Below are positions 7,578 to 16,372 of a stretch of DNA of 64,000 nucleotides, in pieces. How positions within the stretch are numbered: position 1 is the stretch's first letter; the number at the start of each line of letters is the position of its first letter. The notes below the pieces were generated by a model. The model searched no databases, was not told the DNA's origin, and was given only the letters and a program-made list of their open reading frames with translations. The stretch lies in the NCBI GenBank assembly GCA_902576785.1, contig CACGWC010000003.1, positions 1 through 64,000 on the forward strand, read 5' to 3'. The translations under genes and the position numbers were made by a program. The stretch comes from an uncultured Pelagibacteraceae bacterium. GTDB taxonomy: Bacteria; Pseudomonadota; Alphaproteobacteria; Pelagibacterales; Pelagibacteraceae.

Positions 7578-9422
7578 TTAGACACCTTGTCTTTGCTTTG
7601 ATTTTCCTTCTTTATGAAGTTTTAATGCCTCTTCGTTTTCTTTTGTTGATGGCATTTCTAAAGTGGGACTTTCCCAGTAAGCAGAACCTTCTAGCCACTC
7701 ATAAGAATGAGTTTTTATTGAAATTAAGTAAGTCACATCAGATTTTTTAGCTCTCTTAAATGCTTCTTCTAATTCAGAAATAGATGATACCTCCTCAGAT
7801 TTTGCACCCATACTCTCTGCATGTTTAGCAAAATTAACTGGTACGAGATTTGGAGCTTTTGAACTATTAAATAGACAATTAAATTCTTTCCCACCTTTAA
7901 ATAATTGTAGCCTGTTAATAACGGCATGGCCTCCATTATCACATAAAACTATTATTAATTTATTATTTGTTATAACCGATGAATAAATATCAGAATTAAA
8001 AAGTAAATAAGATCCATCTCCTACAAAAGCTATTACCTCTTTATCTGGGTTCGCCATTTTAACTCCTAATGCACCAGAAATTTCATAACTCATACAGCTA
8101 AAACCCCATTCGGTTTCATGAGTATTTAATTCTTTTGGCCTCCAAATTTGTACAACTTCTCCAACCAATCCTCCTGCCGCAGTAACAGCAATGTCCGTTG
8201 GATCTGAATTACGATATATTGCTCCTACAGCATGTGCATAACTTGGTAGTTCTTGATTAGTTGGTCCGCTTTCTTTGTCTACATAATCATTCCAATTTTT
8301 TAATTCATCTCTTGATTTTTTATGCCATTCATCAGGTGCTTTCCAATCTCCCAAAGCATTTGATAGCTCTTGTAAGCTTACTTTTGCATCACCTATTACT
8401 GATTGCGCTAAATGTTTGCTAGCATCAAATCTAGAGACATTAACGCTAACAAGTGAAAAGTCTGGGTTCTCAAAATTTGCCCATGACCCAGTAGTAAAAT
8501 CAGCTAACTTTGTTCCAACAGCAATAGCTAGGTCAGTTTGTTTTGCTAAATTGTTTGCTGCTTTGCCACCAAGACCACCTATGGGACCCAAAAAATGAGA
8601 GTGGTCTCTCTTCATTGTAGAGTAGCCCATAACTGTTTGTGTAACTGGTATATTATGTTTAATTGCAAAATTACTTAGATCTTCCATTGCATCAGAGTAG
8701 AAAACTCCTCCACCAGAAATCAATAAAGGATTTTTAGATTTTTTAATTAGCTCAGCTGCTTGTTTTATTTGAAAATCATCAGGTCTTGGTCGTCTAATAT
8801 TATGCACTCTCTCTTTAAAAAATTCTTCAGGATATTCATATGTTTCACCTTGAACATCTTGAGATAGTGATAAGCAAGCTGGTCCGCAATCTGCTGGATC
8901 TAACATTGTTTGGATTGCTTGAGGTAATGTTTGTAAGATTTGTTCTGGTCTTGTAATTCTATCAAAATATTTTGTTACTGGTTTGAAAGCATCATTCTGA
9001 GTAATGCCAGGATTATTAAAATGCTCAACTTGTTGTAGAACCGGGTCAGGCATTCTGTTTGCATATGTATCTCCAGGCAAAAATAAAATTGGAAGTCTAT
9101 TGCTCATAGCAACAGCCGAGGCTGTAACCATATTTGTAGATCCTGGTCCAACTGAACTAGTTGCAACAAAAAATTGTTTTCTTCTTTTAGCTCTAGCATA
9201 TGCTATTCCAGTCAGAGCCATATTTTGCTCATGATGCCCTCTATAAGTTGGTAATTTATCTTGATTTTCTTGTAGAGCTTGTCCTAAACAAGCAACATTG
9301 CCATGTCCAAAAATACCAAAAGCTCCAGCAAATAACTGCTCTTTTTTACCATCTATTAAAATTTTTTGAGCAATAAGATGTTTTATTATTGCATGTGCAC
9401 AAGTGAGCTTTATTTTTTTCAT
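7578..9422 (-). CDS. iolD: 3D-(3,5/4)-trihydroxycyclohexane-1,2-dione hydrolase
   Basis: A 614-residue thiamine-diphosphate enzyme that opens the ring of the inosose dehydration product to give 5-deoxyglucuronate. The start resembles IolD strongly: LTCAHAIIKHLIAQK, then FGIFGHGNVACLGQAL. The activating Glu lies in GHHEQNMA (about residue 64). The C-terminal third carries the ThDP/Mg motif GDGSYLLF ending in an Asn (LCDNGG). It heads a minus-strand operon running through two dehydrogenases and an ABC importer. Only 52 bases separate its start from the divergent aldehyde dehydrogenase. No strong Shine-Dalgarno sequence is visible. Confidence 0.93.
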   Translation of the reverse strand: MKKIKLTCAHAIIKHLIAQKILIDGKKEQLFAGAFGIFGHGNVACLGQALQENQDKLPTYRGHHEQNMALTGIAYARAKRRKQFFVATSSVGPGSTNMVTASAVAMSNRLPILFLPGDTYANRMPDPVLQQVEHFNNPGITQNDAFKPVTKYFDRITRPEQILQTLPQAIQTMLDPADCGPACLSLSQDVQGETYEYPEEFFKERVHNIRRPRPDDFQIKQAAELIKKSKNPLLISGGGVFYSDAMEDLSNFAIKHNIPVTQTVMGYSTMKRDHSHFLGPIGGLGGKAANNLAKQTDLAIAVGTKLADFTTGSWANFENPDFSLVSVNVSRFDASKHLAQSVIGDAKVSLQELSNALGDWKAPDEWHKKSRDELKNWNDYVDKESGPTNQELPSYAHAVGAIYRNSDPTDIAVTAAGGLVGEVVQIWRPKELNTHETEWGFSCMSYEISGALGVKMANPDKEVIAFVGDGSYLLFNSDIYSSVITNNKLIIVLCDNGGHAVINRLQLFKGGKEFNCLFNSSKAPNLVPVNFAKHAESMGAKSEEVSSISELEEAFKRAKKSDVTYLISIKTHSYEWLEGSAYWESPTLEMPSTKENEEALKLHKEGKSKQRQGV

Positions 9423-9440
9423 TATTCTATATATAAATCT

Positions 9441-9450
9441 TTAACTTTTA
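9441..9450. promoter_or_regulatory. Possible half-site shared with the second importer promoter
   Basis: The 10-mer TTAACTTTTA in the 52-base divergent spacer between iolD and the aldehyde dehydrogenase is identical to the right half of the palindrome at 16337-16352. A shared regulator site is an inference from two sites only. Confidence 0.25.
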
Positions 9451-9474
9451 ACAATTAAACACAATTTAAAAAAT

Positions 9475-10917
9475 ATGTATAGCAATTTTGGTCAATTCAT
9501 TGATGGTCAGTGGCAACAAGCAGAAAAAAGAGAAACTTATAAAGTTATCAATCCAGCAACAGAAGAAGTTTTAGGAGAAGCATCAAAAGCGTCATCTGTT
9601 GACGTTCAAAAAGCATTAAAATCAGCAGAGAAAGGACTCGAAACTTGGAAAAATACTACTCCATGGCAGAGGTCTTATGTAATAAGAAAAATTGCAGATT
9701 TGATGCGTGAAAGAAAAGATGTATTGGCTAAATGGCTTACACTTGAAGTTGGAAAACCTCTTAAAGAAGCAATTGGAGAAGTTGGTGGTGGAGCAGATAT
9801 ATTTGAATGGAATGCAGAAGAAACTAAGAGAATTTATGGTGAAACATTACAAAGTAGATTTCCAGAAACAAGAGTTCATGTTTACTATCAGCCAGTAGGT
9901 GTTGTAGCAGCACTTGTGCCATGGAATTTTCCTATAGTTTTAGCGTCTAGAAAAATTTCAACTGCACTGGCTGCTGGTTGTTCAGTTATTTGTAAGCCAG
10001 ATGTAATTACACCTGGAGCAGTTATGGAACTTGTAAATATTTGTAAAGATGCTGGAGTTCCTGATGGAGTAGTCAATTTATTATCTGGAGACCCAGCTGA
10101 AATATCAAATGAATTACTTGATTCAGATATAATAAAAAAAGTTTCTATAACCGGCTCAACACGTGTTGGAAAATTAATTCTTAAAAAAGCTGCTGATAAA
10201 GTTCAAAGAGTTACAATGGAATTAAGTGGCCATTCTCCATTTATAGTATTTGATGATGTTGACATGAATAAAGTTGCAGATATGGCAATAACAGCAAAAT
10301 TTCGTAACAATGGTCAAGTTTGTATATCTCCAAATAGGTTTTACATTCAAGAAACAAGAAAAGAAGAATTTGTAAATGCTTTTGTAGATAGAGCAAAAAA
10401 ATTAAAAATTGGAAATGGAATGGATGAAGGCACTGACTTAGGACCTTTAACAACAGCAAAACGTTTGGAAGAAATTGAAAAATTAGTCGAAACTACAAAG
10501 AGTGAAGGAGCAAAAGTTGTTTTAGGTGGGGGTAGACCTTCAGGATTTAATAAAGGTTATTATTTTGAACCAACAGTATTTGATGATGTGCAGGATAATT
10601 TTACAATTATGAAAGAAGAGCCTTTTGGTCCCTTAGTACCTGTTTTAACTTTCAAGGATTTTGACGAAGTAGTAGAGAGAGCAAATAATAATGACCTGGG
10701 ACTTTGTAGCTATTTATATACAAACTCAATGGACAAAGCTAATAGAGCATCAGAGATGATGGAAACCGGTTGTGTTGCAGTAAATACAGCGGCTGTTGCA
10801 GTTGCTGAAGCTCCATTCGGTGGAATAAAACAAACCGGTTATGGTCGTGAAGGTGGATCTATGGCTATAAAAGATTACCTTAATATAAAGTATACCCATA
10901 TGGGTCTCAAAACCTGA
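9475..10917 (+). CDS. NAD(P)-dependent aldehyde dehydrogenase
   Basis: A 480-residue aldehyde dehydrogenase of full family length. VPWNFPIVLASRKIS and KPDVITPGA form the cofactor site, MELSGHSPFIVFDD carries the general-base Glu, and NNGQVCISPNRFYIQ carries the nucleophilic Cys. The C-terminal EAPFGGIKQTGYGREGG is typical of succinate-semialdehyde or glycolaldehyde dehydrogenase groups. It does not look like the methylmalonate-semialdehyde dehydrogenase IolA. It is divergent from iolD and starts the operon with an HpcH/HpaI aldolase 4 bases downstream, so oxidation of an aldehyde formed in the inositol-like pathway is plausible. There is no clear ribosome binding site. Confidence 0.92.
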   Translation: MYSNFGQFIDGQWQQAEKRETYKVINPATEEVLGEASKASSVDVQKALKSAEKGLETWKNTTPWQRSYVIRKIADLMRERKDVLAKWLTLEVGKPLKEAIGEVGGGADIFEWNAEETKRIYGETLQSRFPETRVHVYYQPVGVVAALVPWNFPIVLASRKISTALAAGCSVICKPDVITPGAVMELVNICKDAGVPDGVVNLLSGDPAEISNELLDSDIIKKVSITGSTRVGKLILKKAADKVQRVTMELSGHSPFIVFDDVDMNKVADMAITAKFRNNGQVCISPNRFYIQETRKEEFVNAFVDRAKKLKIGNGMDEGTDLGPLTTAKRLEEIEKLVETTKSEGAKVVLGGGRPSGFNKGYYFEPTVFDDVQDNFTIMKEEPFGPLVPVLTFKDFDEVVERANNNDLGLCSYLYTNSMDKANRASEMMETGCVAVNTAAVAVAEAPFGGIKQTGYGREGGSMAIKDYLNIKYTHMGLKT

Positions 10918-10921
10918 GTAA

Positions 10922-11713
10922 ATGAGAAAAAATAAAGCCAAAGAAATTATTAAAAATGGCAATGCTGTAATCAATGGTTGGTTACAAATTCCAAGTACTG
11001 TTTCAGCAGAAACAATGGCTCAACAAGGATGGGACTCATTAACAATTGATATGCAACACGGGCTCGTTGATTACACGAATGCAATGCCAATGATGCAAGT
11101 GATTTCGGCGACAGAAGTCGTACCTTTGGCAAGAGTTAATTGGAATGAACCTGGTCAAATTATGAAAATTTTAGATGCTGGATGTTATGGAATCATTTGC
11201 CCAATGGTTAGTAATCGAAAAGAAGCAGAAAGATTTGTTCAAGCATGTAAATATCCACCACATGGATATAGAAGTTTCGGTCCAATGAGAGGATTAATCT
11301 ATGGAGGACCTGATTATGGAGATCATGCAAACGATGAAATATTAAAAATGGCTATGATTGAAACTAAAGAAGCTTTAGAAAATCTTGATGAAATTATGAG
11401 TACCCCAGGCCTTGATGGTATTTATATAGGGCCTGCTGATTTAAGTTTGGCTATAGGAGAAAAGCCTGGTTTTGACAAAGGTGAAGATACTAAGGCTTAT
11501 TCAGAAATACTTAGAATATTAGAGCATGCAAAAAAAAACAACATATTTGCTGGAATTCATAACGGAAGTACTGACTATGCAAAAAAAATGATTGAAAAAG
11601 GTTTTCAATTTGTAACAGTAGGAGCAGACTCCAGATTTATAAGTGCGGGTGCGAAAAATACAGTTGAAAATTTAAAAGGCACAGTGAAATCAGAATTATC
11701 TAAAGCCTATTAA
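10922..11713 (+). CDS. HpcH/HpaI-family 2-keto-acid aldolase
   Basis: A 263-residue class II pyruvate aldolase. The barrel motifs are visible: WDSLTIDMQHGLVDY (catalytic His), PLARVNWNEPGQIMKILDAG, the metal-binding Glu in AMIETKEALENLDEI, and GIYIGPADLSLAIGE with the second metal ligand Asp. Related enzymes (GarL, RhmA, HpaI) cleave 2-keto-3-deoxy acids to pyruvate or a relative plus an aldehyde. It starts 4 bases after the aldehyde dehydrogenase stop. In a cluster with IolG, IolE and IolD but no IolC or IolJ, it is the obvious candidate for the carbon-carbon cleavage step; this is inference. Confidence 0.9.
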   Translation: MRKNKAKEIIKNGNAVINGWLQIPSTVSAETMAQQGWDSLTIDMQHGLVDYTNAMPMMQVISATEVVPLARVNWNEPGQIMKILDAGCYGIICPMVSNRKEAERFVQACKYPPHGYRSFGPMRGLIYGGPDYGDHANDEILKMAMIETKEALENLDEIMSTPGLDGIYIGPADLSLAIGEKPGFDKGEDTKAYSEILRILEHAKKNNIFAGIHNGSTDYAKKMIEKGFQFVTVGADSRFISAGAKNTVENLKGTVKSELSKAY

Positions 11714-11737
11714 TAAATAAAGTATAAACTTTTACGT

Positions 11738-12697
11738 ATGAAAAAAATCTTAATAATAGGATCGATACATAATCATGGTATTGATTTACTAAAAGGAAAT
11801 AAAAAATTTGAATTTGAAGTTGTAGACAATACAGATACAGAATTTTTGAAAGATAAAATAAAAGACTGTGATGGAATAAGTATTAGAACATCTAAATTGT
11901 CAAAAGAAATTATTGACTCAGCTAAGAATTTAAAAGTGATATCTAGACATGGTGTAGGCTATGACAATATAGATCTTAAAGCAACCAAGCAAAACAATAT
12001 CACATTAGCAATAACAGCTACAGCAAATGCTCAAGCTGTGGCAGAACATGTTTTATTCATGCTATTCAGCATTGCAAAAAGAAATAATATGTACAACGAG
12101 ACTGTAAAAAATGGAAAGTTCAGTGATAGAACTAAGCTTCCTAAAACAATTGAGTTATGGAATAAAAATATCTTAATTGCAGGATTTGGTCGTATTGGAA
12201 AATGCTTACTTAAAAAATGTAAGGGTTTAGAAATGAACATTTTTGTTTATGATCCTTTTGTTAGCGAAGAGGAAATTAAAAAAGTTGGTGGTACTAAAAT
12301 TAATGATTTAAATGAGAGTTTAAATAAAATGGATGCAATTTCAATTCATATGCCTCTAAACGAAAATACAAAACATTTAATCAATTATGAAATGATAAAA
12401 AAAATGAAAAAAAATTGTATTTTAATTAATGCTGCAAGAGGTGGTATTATTAATGAGGAAGATCTTAATAAGGCTTTAAATGAAGATTTAATTTTTGGTG
12501 CAGGGCTTGATGTTTTTGAAAAGGAGCCTCCATCTTTAGATAATCCATTACTAAAAAATGAGAAAGCATTTTTAAGCCCTCATTCAGCTGTATTTACCGA
12601 AGAATGTTTGTCTAGAATGGGTATTGAAACAGTCCAAAATATTATTGATTTTTTTGATAATAAATTGGAAAAGTCAAAAATAGTAAAAATCTCATGA
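11738..12697 (+). CDS. D-2-hydroxyacid dehydrogenase (phosphoglycerate dehydrogenase-like)
   Basis: A 319-residue NAD-dependent dehydrogenase. The substrate-domain segment ISRHGVGYDNIDLKA and the cofactor turn IAGFGRIGKCLLKKC are clear. The catalytic Arg is in NAARGGIINEEDL, the Glu in DVFEKEPP and the His in LSPHSAVFTEE. It resembles hydroxypyruvate/phosphoglycerate-type reductases without a regulatory ACT domain. It follows the aldolase by 24 bases, suggesting it reduces a 2-keto acid product such as hydroxypyruvate or tartronate semialdehyde; the substrate is inferred. Its stop overlaps the next gene in an ATGA arrangement. Confidence 0.9.
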   Translation: MKKILIIGSIHNHGIDLLKGNKKFEFEVVDNTDTEFLKDKIKDCDGISIRTSKLSKEIIDSAKNLKVISRHGVGYDNIDLKATKQNNITLAITATANAQAVAEHVLFMLFSIAKRNNMYNETVKNGKFSDRTKLPKTIELWNKNILIAGFGRIGKCLLKKCKGLEMNIFVYDPFVSEEEIKKVGGTKINDLNESLNKMDAISIHMPLNENTKHLINYEMIKKMKKNCILINAARGGIINEEDLNKALNEDLIFGAGLDVFEKEPPSLDNPLLKNEKAFLSPHSAVFTEECLSRMGIETVQNIIDFFDNKLEKSKIVKIS

Positions 12698-13194
12698 GCT
12701 TAAAATTAAAAAATTTTGGATTGTTAGAGTTTCTTATCATTATATCAGCTGTTTATGTTGTAGGAATGTTGATATGGACAGCGAGTACAAGGCCTGAAGT
12801 TGAAGCTCGTGCAAATTTAGTAAAAGAAAATCATAAAAAAGTTGTCGATTTTATTAATGGCGAAATTAATAATTGTGGAAATAATGATGAAGGGAAGATA
12901 ACAGTTTGGGGTGATCCATGTAATGCTGAATGGATAGCTGAAAAGGTTGTTAATCACATAAATGATAATCTTAAAATTGAAAATCCATTTTCAGATGACA
13001 ACAAAGTTAAAACAGACCCTGACCCGAGAATAAAAGCAGAGGGAAAAGCTGGTCAGTCAGTAGAAATGGGTGTTATTTTTATAATGTCATCAAATTTTCT
13101 AGCAGAACCAGGATCAGAATGGATTGTTGGTACTTGTTTTAAATCTCCATGTGTGGCTGCTGGTAATAATGAATTAACTTCTTTATATAGATAG
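12694..13194 (+). CDS. Hypothetical membrane-anchored protein, pilin-like N-terminus
   Basis: A 166-residue protein I do not recognise. Residues 8-30 (FGLLEFLIIISAVYVVGML) form a single hydrophobic helix with a Gly and a Glu near its start, followed by a charged helix (RPEVEARANLVKENHKKVVDF). This layout recalls type IV pilin-like proteins, although the Glu is at position +3 rather than the usual +5. Four cysteines (NNCGN, DPCNAE, GTCFKSPC) suggest an exported, disulfide-bonded domain. It overlaps the preceding dehydrogenase by 4 bases (ATGA), so it is translated with the catabolic operon, and its end overlaps the convergent iolE by 12 bases. Function unknown. Confidence 0.75.
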   Translation: MSLKLKNFGLLEFLIIISAVYVVGMLIWTASTRPEVEARANLVKENHKKVVDFINGEINNCGNNDEGKITVWGDPCNAEWIAEKVVNHINDNLKIENPFSDDNKVKTDPDPRIKAEGKAGQSVEMGVIFIMSSNFLAEPGSEWIVGTCFKSPCVAAGNNELTSLYR

Positions 13195-14097
13195 CTTATT
13201 ATTTTCAATTTCTAAATTTGCGCTTTTTAAAGTCTCAATTAGATATTTGTATCCAATTTTGGCATATTCAAAAGGATTTGCTTTTGCGGGATCTTGCTCC
13301 GCTTCTACAACTAACCATCCAGAATAATTTTGTTCTTTTAACAAGTCAAAAAAAGGCTTGTAATCAATACAACCATCTCCTGGAACAGTGAAGGCCCCCT
13401 CTAAAAAAGCCTGTCTAAAACTATAATCATGATTTAAAGAATTATCTAAAACATTTTTTCTCATATCTTTGCAATGTATATGAATTATTCTTTCTTTAAA
13501 TTCTTTATAAATTTTCAAACTATCCCCTTTTGCAAATAGCATATGTCCAGTATCTAAAGTTAGTTTGACACTACCATCTGTGTTTTCTAATAATCTTCTT
13601 GTATCCTCTTCACTTTCAATGCAAGTTCCCATGTGATGATGGTAAGCAAGAGGCATGTCTTGATCCTCTAGATATTTGCCCATTTCTGAAATTTTTTTGT
13701 AATATTTTTTAGATTCATCTAAATCCATTCTAGGTCTTTTAGATAAATTTATATTTGGATCGCCTTGAATGGAACCATAAACTTCGGCAAAAACCATGCA
13801 GGGCGCTTTACAATCTTGAAATAGTTTCAATTGGTTTTGAATTTTCGATTTTTCCTCTTCAAAAGTATTTTTTCTTAAATTTGCTCCATACCAACCTGAG
13901 CATAATTTTAAATTATATTTATTTAATATAGGAATTAATTCTTTTGATGTTTTTGGAAATTTTCCCCCAGACTCTATTCCTTTAAATCCTGCTTCACTAG
14001 CTTCAGAAAGACATTGTTCAAGCGTAGTATCACCACCAAGCTCAGGCATATCATCATTGCTCCAAGCTATTGGGGCTATACCTAATTTTACTGACAT
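13183..14097 (-). CDS. iolE: Inosose dehydratase (myo-inosose-2 dehydratase)
   Basis: A 304-residue xylose-isomerase-like barrel. The N-terminus GIAPIAWSNDDMPELGGDT is highly characteristic of IolE. The metal-binding residues appear in order: MVFAEVYGS, YHHHMGTCIE, LTLDTGHMLFA, IIHIHCKDMR and LVVEAEQDP. The enzyme removes water from scyllo-inosose to give the cyclic dione that IolD hydrolyses. It stands alone on the minus strand between two plus-strand operons. Its start is only 26 bases from the divergent dehydrogenase, and its 3' end overlaps the small membrane protein by 12 bases. Confidence 0.93.
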   Translation of the reverse strand: MSVKLGIAPIAWSNDDMPELGGDTTLEQCLSEASEAGFKGIESGGKFPKTSKELIPILNKYNLKLCSGWYGANLRKNTFEEEKSKIQNQLKLFQDCKAPCMVFAEVYGSIQGDPNINLSKRPRMDLDESKKYYKKISEMGKYLEDQDMPLAYHHHMGTCIESEEDTRRLLENTDGSVKLTLDTGHMLFAKGDSLKIYKEFKERIIHIHCKDMRKNVLDNSLNHDYSFRQAFLEGAFTVPGDGCIDYKPFFDLLKEQNYSGWLVVEAEQDPAKANPFEYAKIGYKYLIETLKSANLEIENNKLSI

Positions 14098-14123
14098 AAA
14101 TAATAGTTTTGTTATGATATTAG

Positions 14124-15269
14124 ATGCTTCAGAAAATTAAACCTAAAAAATTTAAACTTGGAATTGTTGGAGGAGGACCTGGATCTTGGATCGGTCATGT
14201 TCATAGGATTTCATCGAGATATGACGACAAATACGAAATCGTTGCAGGAGTATTTTCTAGAAGTGTTGATAAATCTAGGAAATTTGGACAAAGTATAGGT
14301 TTAGATAAATCTAGATGTTATTCAAATTACAAGGAGATGGCTGAAAAAGAAGCGAAAAGAAAAGATGGTATTAATGTTGTAGCAATAATGACTCCACCAT
14401 CAAGTCATCAAATTATTGCAGAGAATTTTATAAAAAAAAATATACATGTAATTTCAGACAAACCATTTGCTGGAAATCTTGAGCAGGGAAAAAAACTATA
14501 TAAAGCGATTAAAAATAACAAAAAAATTAAATATGCACTGACTCACAACTATTCATCTTATCCAATGGTAAGAGAAGCAAAAAATTTAGTGGAAAAAGGA
14601 AAAATTGGAAAAGTTGAATATATCAATGTTGAATATATTCAGGATTGGACAGATGGTAATAAAATTTCAAAAACAAATTCAAAAAAGGTTTTTAAATGGA
14701 AAGTTGATAAAAAAATTGTTGGTGTATCGGCAGTTCTCAATGAAATAGGATCACACGCATATCATCTAGTAATTTATATTACAGGCCTTAAAGGAGAAAA
14801 ACTGATTGCCGATGTAAGTAAATATTCGAAGGACGTTAATATGGATAATAATGCACAAGTTTTTGTTAATTTTGATAATGGTGCTAAAGGAATTGTATGG
14901 ACATGTGTAACAGCTAAAGGTGGTGTTTATGGTTTAAGAATTAGAGTATATGGGTCTAAAGGAAGTTTAGAATGGGTTCAAAATGATCCAAATTATCTAA
15001 AATTTAATCCAAGCAAAGGAGCAGTAAAGTTTTTAGAAAGAGGATATACAAAGGCAAATTTTTCAAAAAAATTTTCTAGAGTAAAATTTGGTCACCCTGA
15101 AGGATATTTAGATGCTTTTGCAAATATATATAAGGAATTTGCTGAATATTTAAAAACAAATACAAAAAAAAGATTTTATTTTCCTAACGAAGAAGAGGGT
15201 TTGGAGACTGCTAAATTCATTGATGCATGTAAGAAATCATCATTAAAAAAACAATGGGTAAAAATTTAA
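14124..15269 (+). CDS. Gfo/Idh/MocA-family oxidoreductase (inositol cluster type)
   Basis: A 381-residue dehydrogenase with the Rossmann start GIVGGGPGSWIGHVHRI, the catalytic Lys in SDKPFAGNLEQGK, and the substrate-domain segment VLNEIGSHAYHLVIYITG with its conserved His. The GGGPGS...HR start is a subgroup commonly seen next to iolE and iolG in alphaproteobacteria, by my recollection of such clusters. It overlaps iolG by 16 bases, so the two are translationally coupled. Probable role: oxidising another inositol isomer or epimer; the exact substrate is not known. Confidence 0.9.
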   Translation: MLQKIKPKKFKLGIVGGGPGSWIGHVHRISSRYDDKYEIVAGVFSRSVDKSRKFGQSIGLDKSRCYSNYKEMAEKEAKRKDGINVVAIMTPPSSHQIIAENFIKKNIHVISDKPFAGNLEQGKKLYKAIKNNKKIKYALTHNYSSYPMVREAKNLVEKGKIGKVEYINVEYIQDWTDGNKISKTNSKKVFKWKVDKKIVGVSAVLNEIGSHAYHLVIYITGLKGEKLIADVSKYSKDVNMDNNAQVFVNFDNGAKGIVWTCVTAKGGVYGLRIRVYGSKGSLEWVQNDPNYLKFNPSKGAVKFLERGYTKANFSKKFSRVKFGHPEGYLDAFANIYKEFAEYLKTNTKKRFYFPNEEEGLETAKFIDACKKSSLKKQWVKI

Positions 15270-16267
15270 TTAACGTAGCATTATTCGGTTTGGGAAGAAT
15301 AGGGCTAATGCATGCAAATAATTTAATAAATAATAATAATTTTAATCTTAAATATATTTTCGATGTTAATAGAAAACTTGCAAAAAAAGTTTCAAAAAAT
15401 CTAAATTGCCAAAATATTGAAAATCCTCATATAGCATATAAAGATAAAAAAATTGATTGTATTTTTATATCTTCTACTACATCAACTCATCTTAAATTTA
15501 TATATGAAAGCATAAAAAGTAATAAAACAGTATTTTGTGAAAAACCTTTAGATTTAAATTTAAAAAAAATTCAAAATTACGAAAAAAAAATAAATAAATT
15601 TAATCATAAAATTCAAATTGGATTTAATAGGAGATACGATCCAGGTCATAGTTCTCTAAAAAATAATTTAATAAAAGGCAAGATAGGAAAGCTAGAGAAA
15701 ATTATTATTACTAGCAGAGATCCAGCTGCTCCATCTATAAATTATTTAAAGGCTTCAGGTGGTATTTTTAAAGATATGATGATCCATGATTTCGATCTAG
15801 CAAGATATTATGCAGGTAAAGATGAATTTGTTTCTATATTTGCTACAGGGAGTAATATTTCTAATAAATACTTCAATAAACTTAAAGATTTTGAGCTTGC
15901 TACTGCAATTTTGAAAACAAAAAATGGTGTTCAATGTATTATAAGTAATTCGAGACATTGTAGTTTTGGATATGATCAAAGAGTAGAGCTCTTTGGAAGT
16001 AAAGGAATGATTATTTCTGACAATATCAAAGAAAATGAGATTAGTTTGTATTCTAATAAAAGTACGAATGCACGTTCAAGCTTTAAACATTTTTTTATAG
16101 AAAGATACGATCAGGCATACAAAGAACAATTAAATGATCTTGCCAAATTATTTAGATCAAATTCGAGACCTAAAAGTGGTTTTATTGATGGAAAGATTTC
16201 AATTCAAATTGCTGAAAGTGCTATCCGGTCATTAAAATCAAAAAAGTTTGAAAAAATAAAATACTAG
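15254..16267 (+). CDS. iolG: Inositol 2-dehydrogenase
   Basis: A 337-residue Gfo/Idh/MocA enzyme. The cofactor turn is GLGRIGLMHANNL, the catalytic Lys lies in FCEKPLDLN, and GGIFKDMMIHDFDLARYYAG carries the Asp-x3-His pair diagnostic of inositol dehydrogenases. It oxidises myo-inositol to scyllo-inosose with NAD. It overlaps the preceding dehydrogenase by 16 bases and lies 105 bases before the second importer operon, which supports inositol as the transported compound. Coding sequence is markedly AT-rich, with lysine- and asparagine-rich surface segments. Confidence 0.9.
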   Translation: MGKNLINVALFGLGRIGLMHANNLINNNNFNLKYIFDVNRKLAKKVSKNLNCQNIENPHIAYKDKKIDCIFISSTTSTHLKFIYESIKSNKTVFCEKPLDLNLKKIQNYEKKINKFNHKIQIGFNRRYDPGHSSLKNNLIKGKIGKLEKIIITSRDPAAPSINYLKASGGIFKDMMIHDFDLARYYAGKDEFVSIFATGSNISNKYFNKLKDFELATAILKTKNGVQCIISNSRHCSFGYDQRVELFGSKGMIISDNIKENEISLYSNKSTNARSSFKHFFIERYDQAYKEQLNDLAKLFRSNSRPKSGFIDGKISIQIAESAIRSLKSKKFEKIKY

Positions 16268-16278
16268 AAATCAACTTT

Positions 16279-16294
16279 AGGTTGAATACAACCT
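16279..16294 (+). terminator. Weak hairpin after iolG
   Basis: AGGTTG/CAACCT forms a 6-base stem with a 4-base loop 11 bases after the iolG stop. It lacks a good T-run, so it could be a poor terminator, a processing site or chance. Confidence 0.3.
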
Positions 16295-16336
16295 GCTTCT
16301 TTACAATCTAAATAAATTTATGTTAGCTTTAATGTT

Positions 16337-16352
16337 TAAAAGTTAACTTTTA
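16337..16352. promoter_or_regulatory. 16-base palindrome upstream of inositol-type binding protein
   Basis: TAAAAGTTAACTTTTA is perfectly self-complementary and lies 20 bases before the binding-protein ATG. It resembles a repressor site in the leader or promoter of the importer operon. Its right half recurs between iolD and the aldehyde dehydrogenase. Confidence 0.4.
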
Positions 16353-16372
16353 TTTAAGAGAGGAAATTAAAA

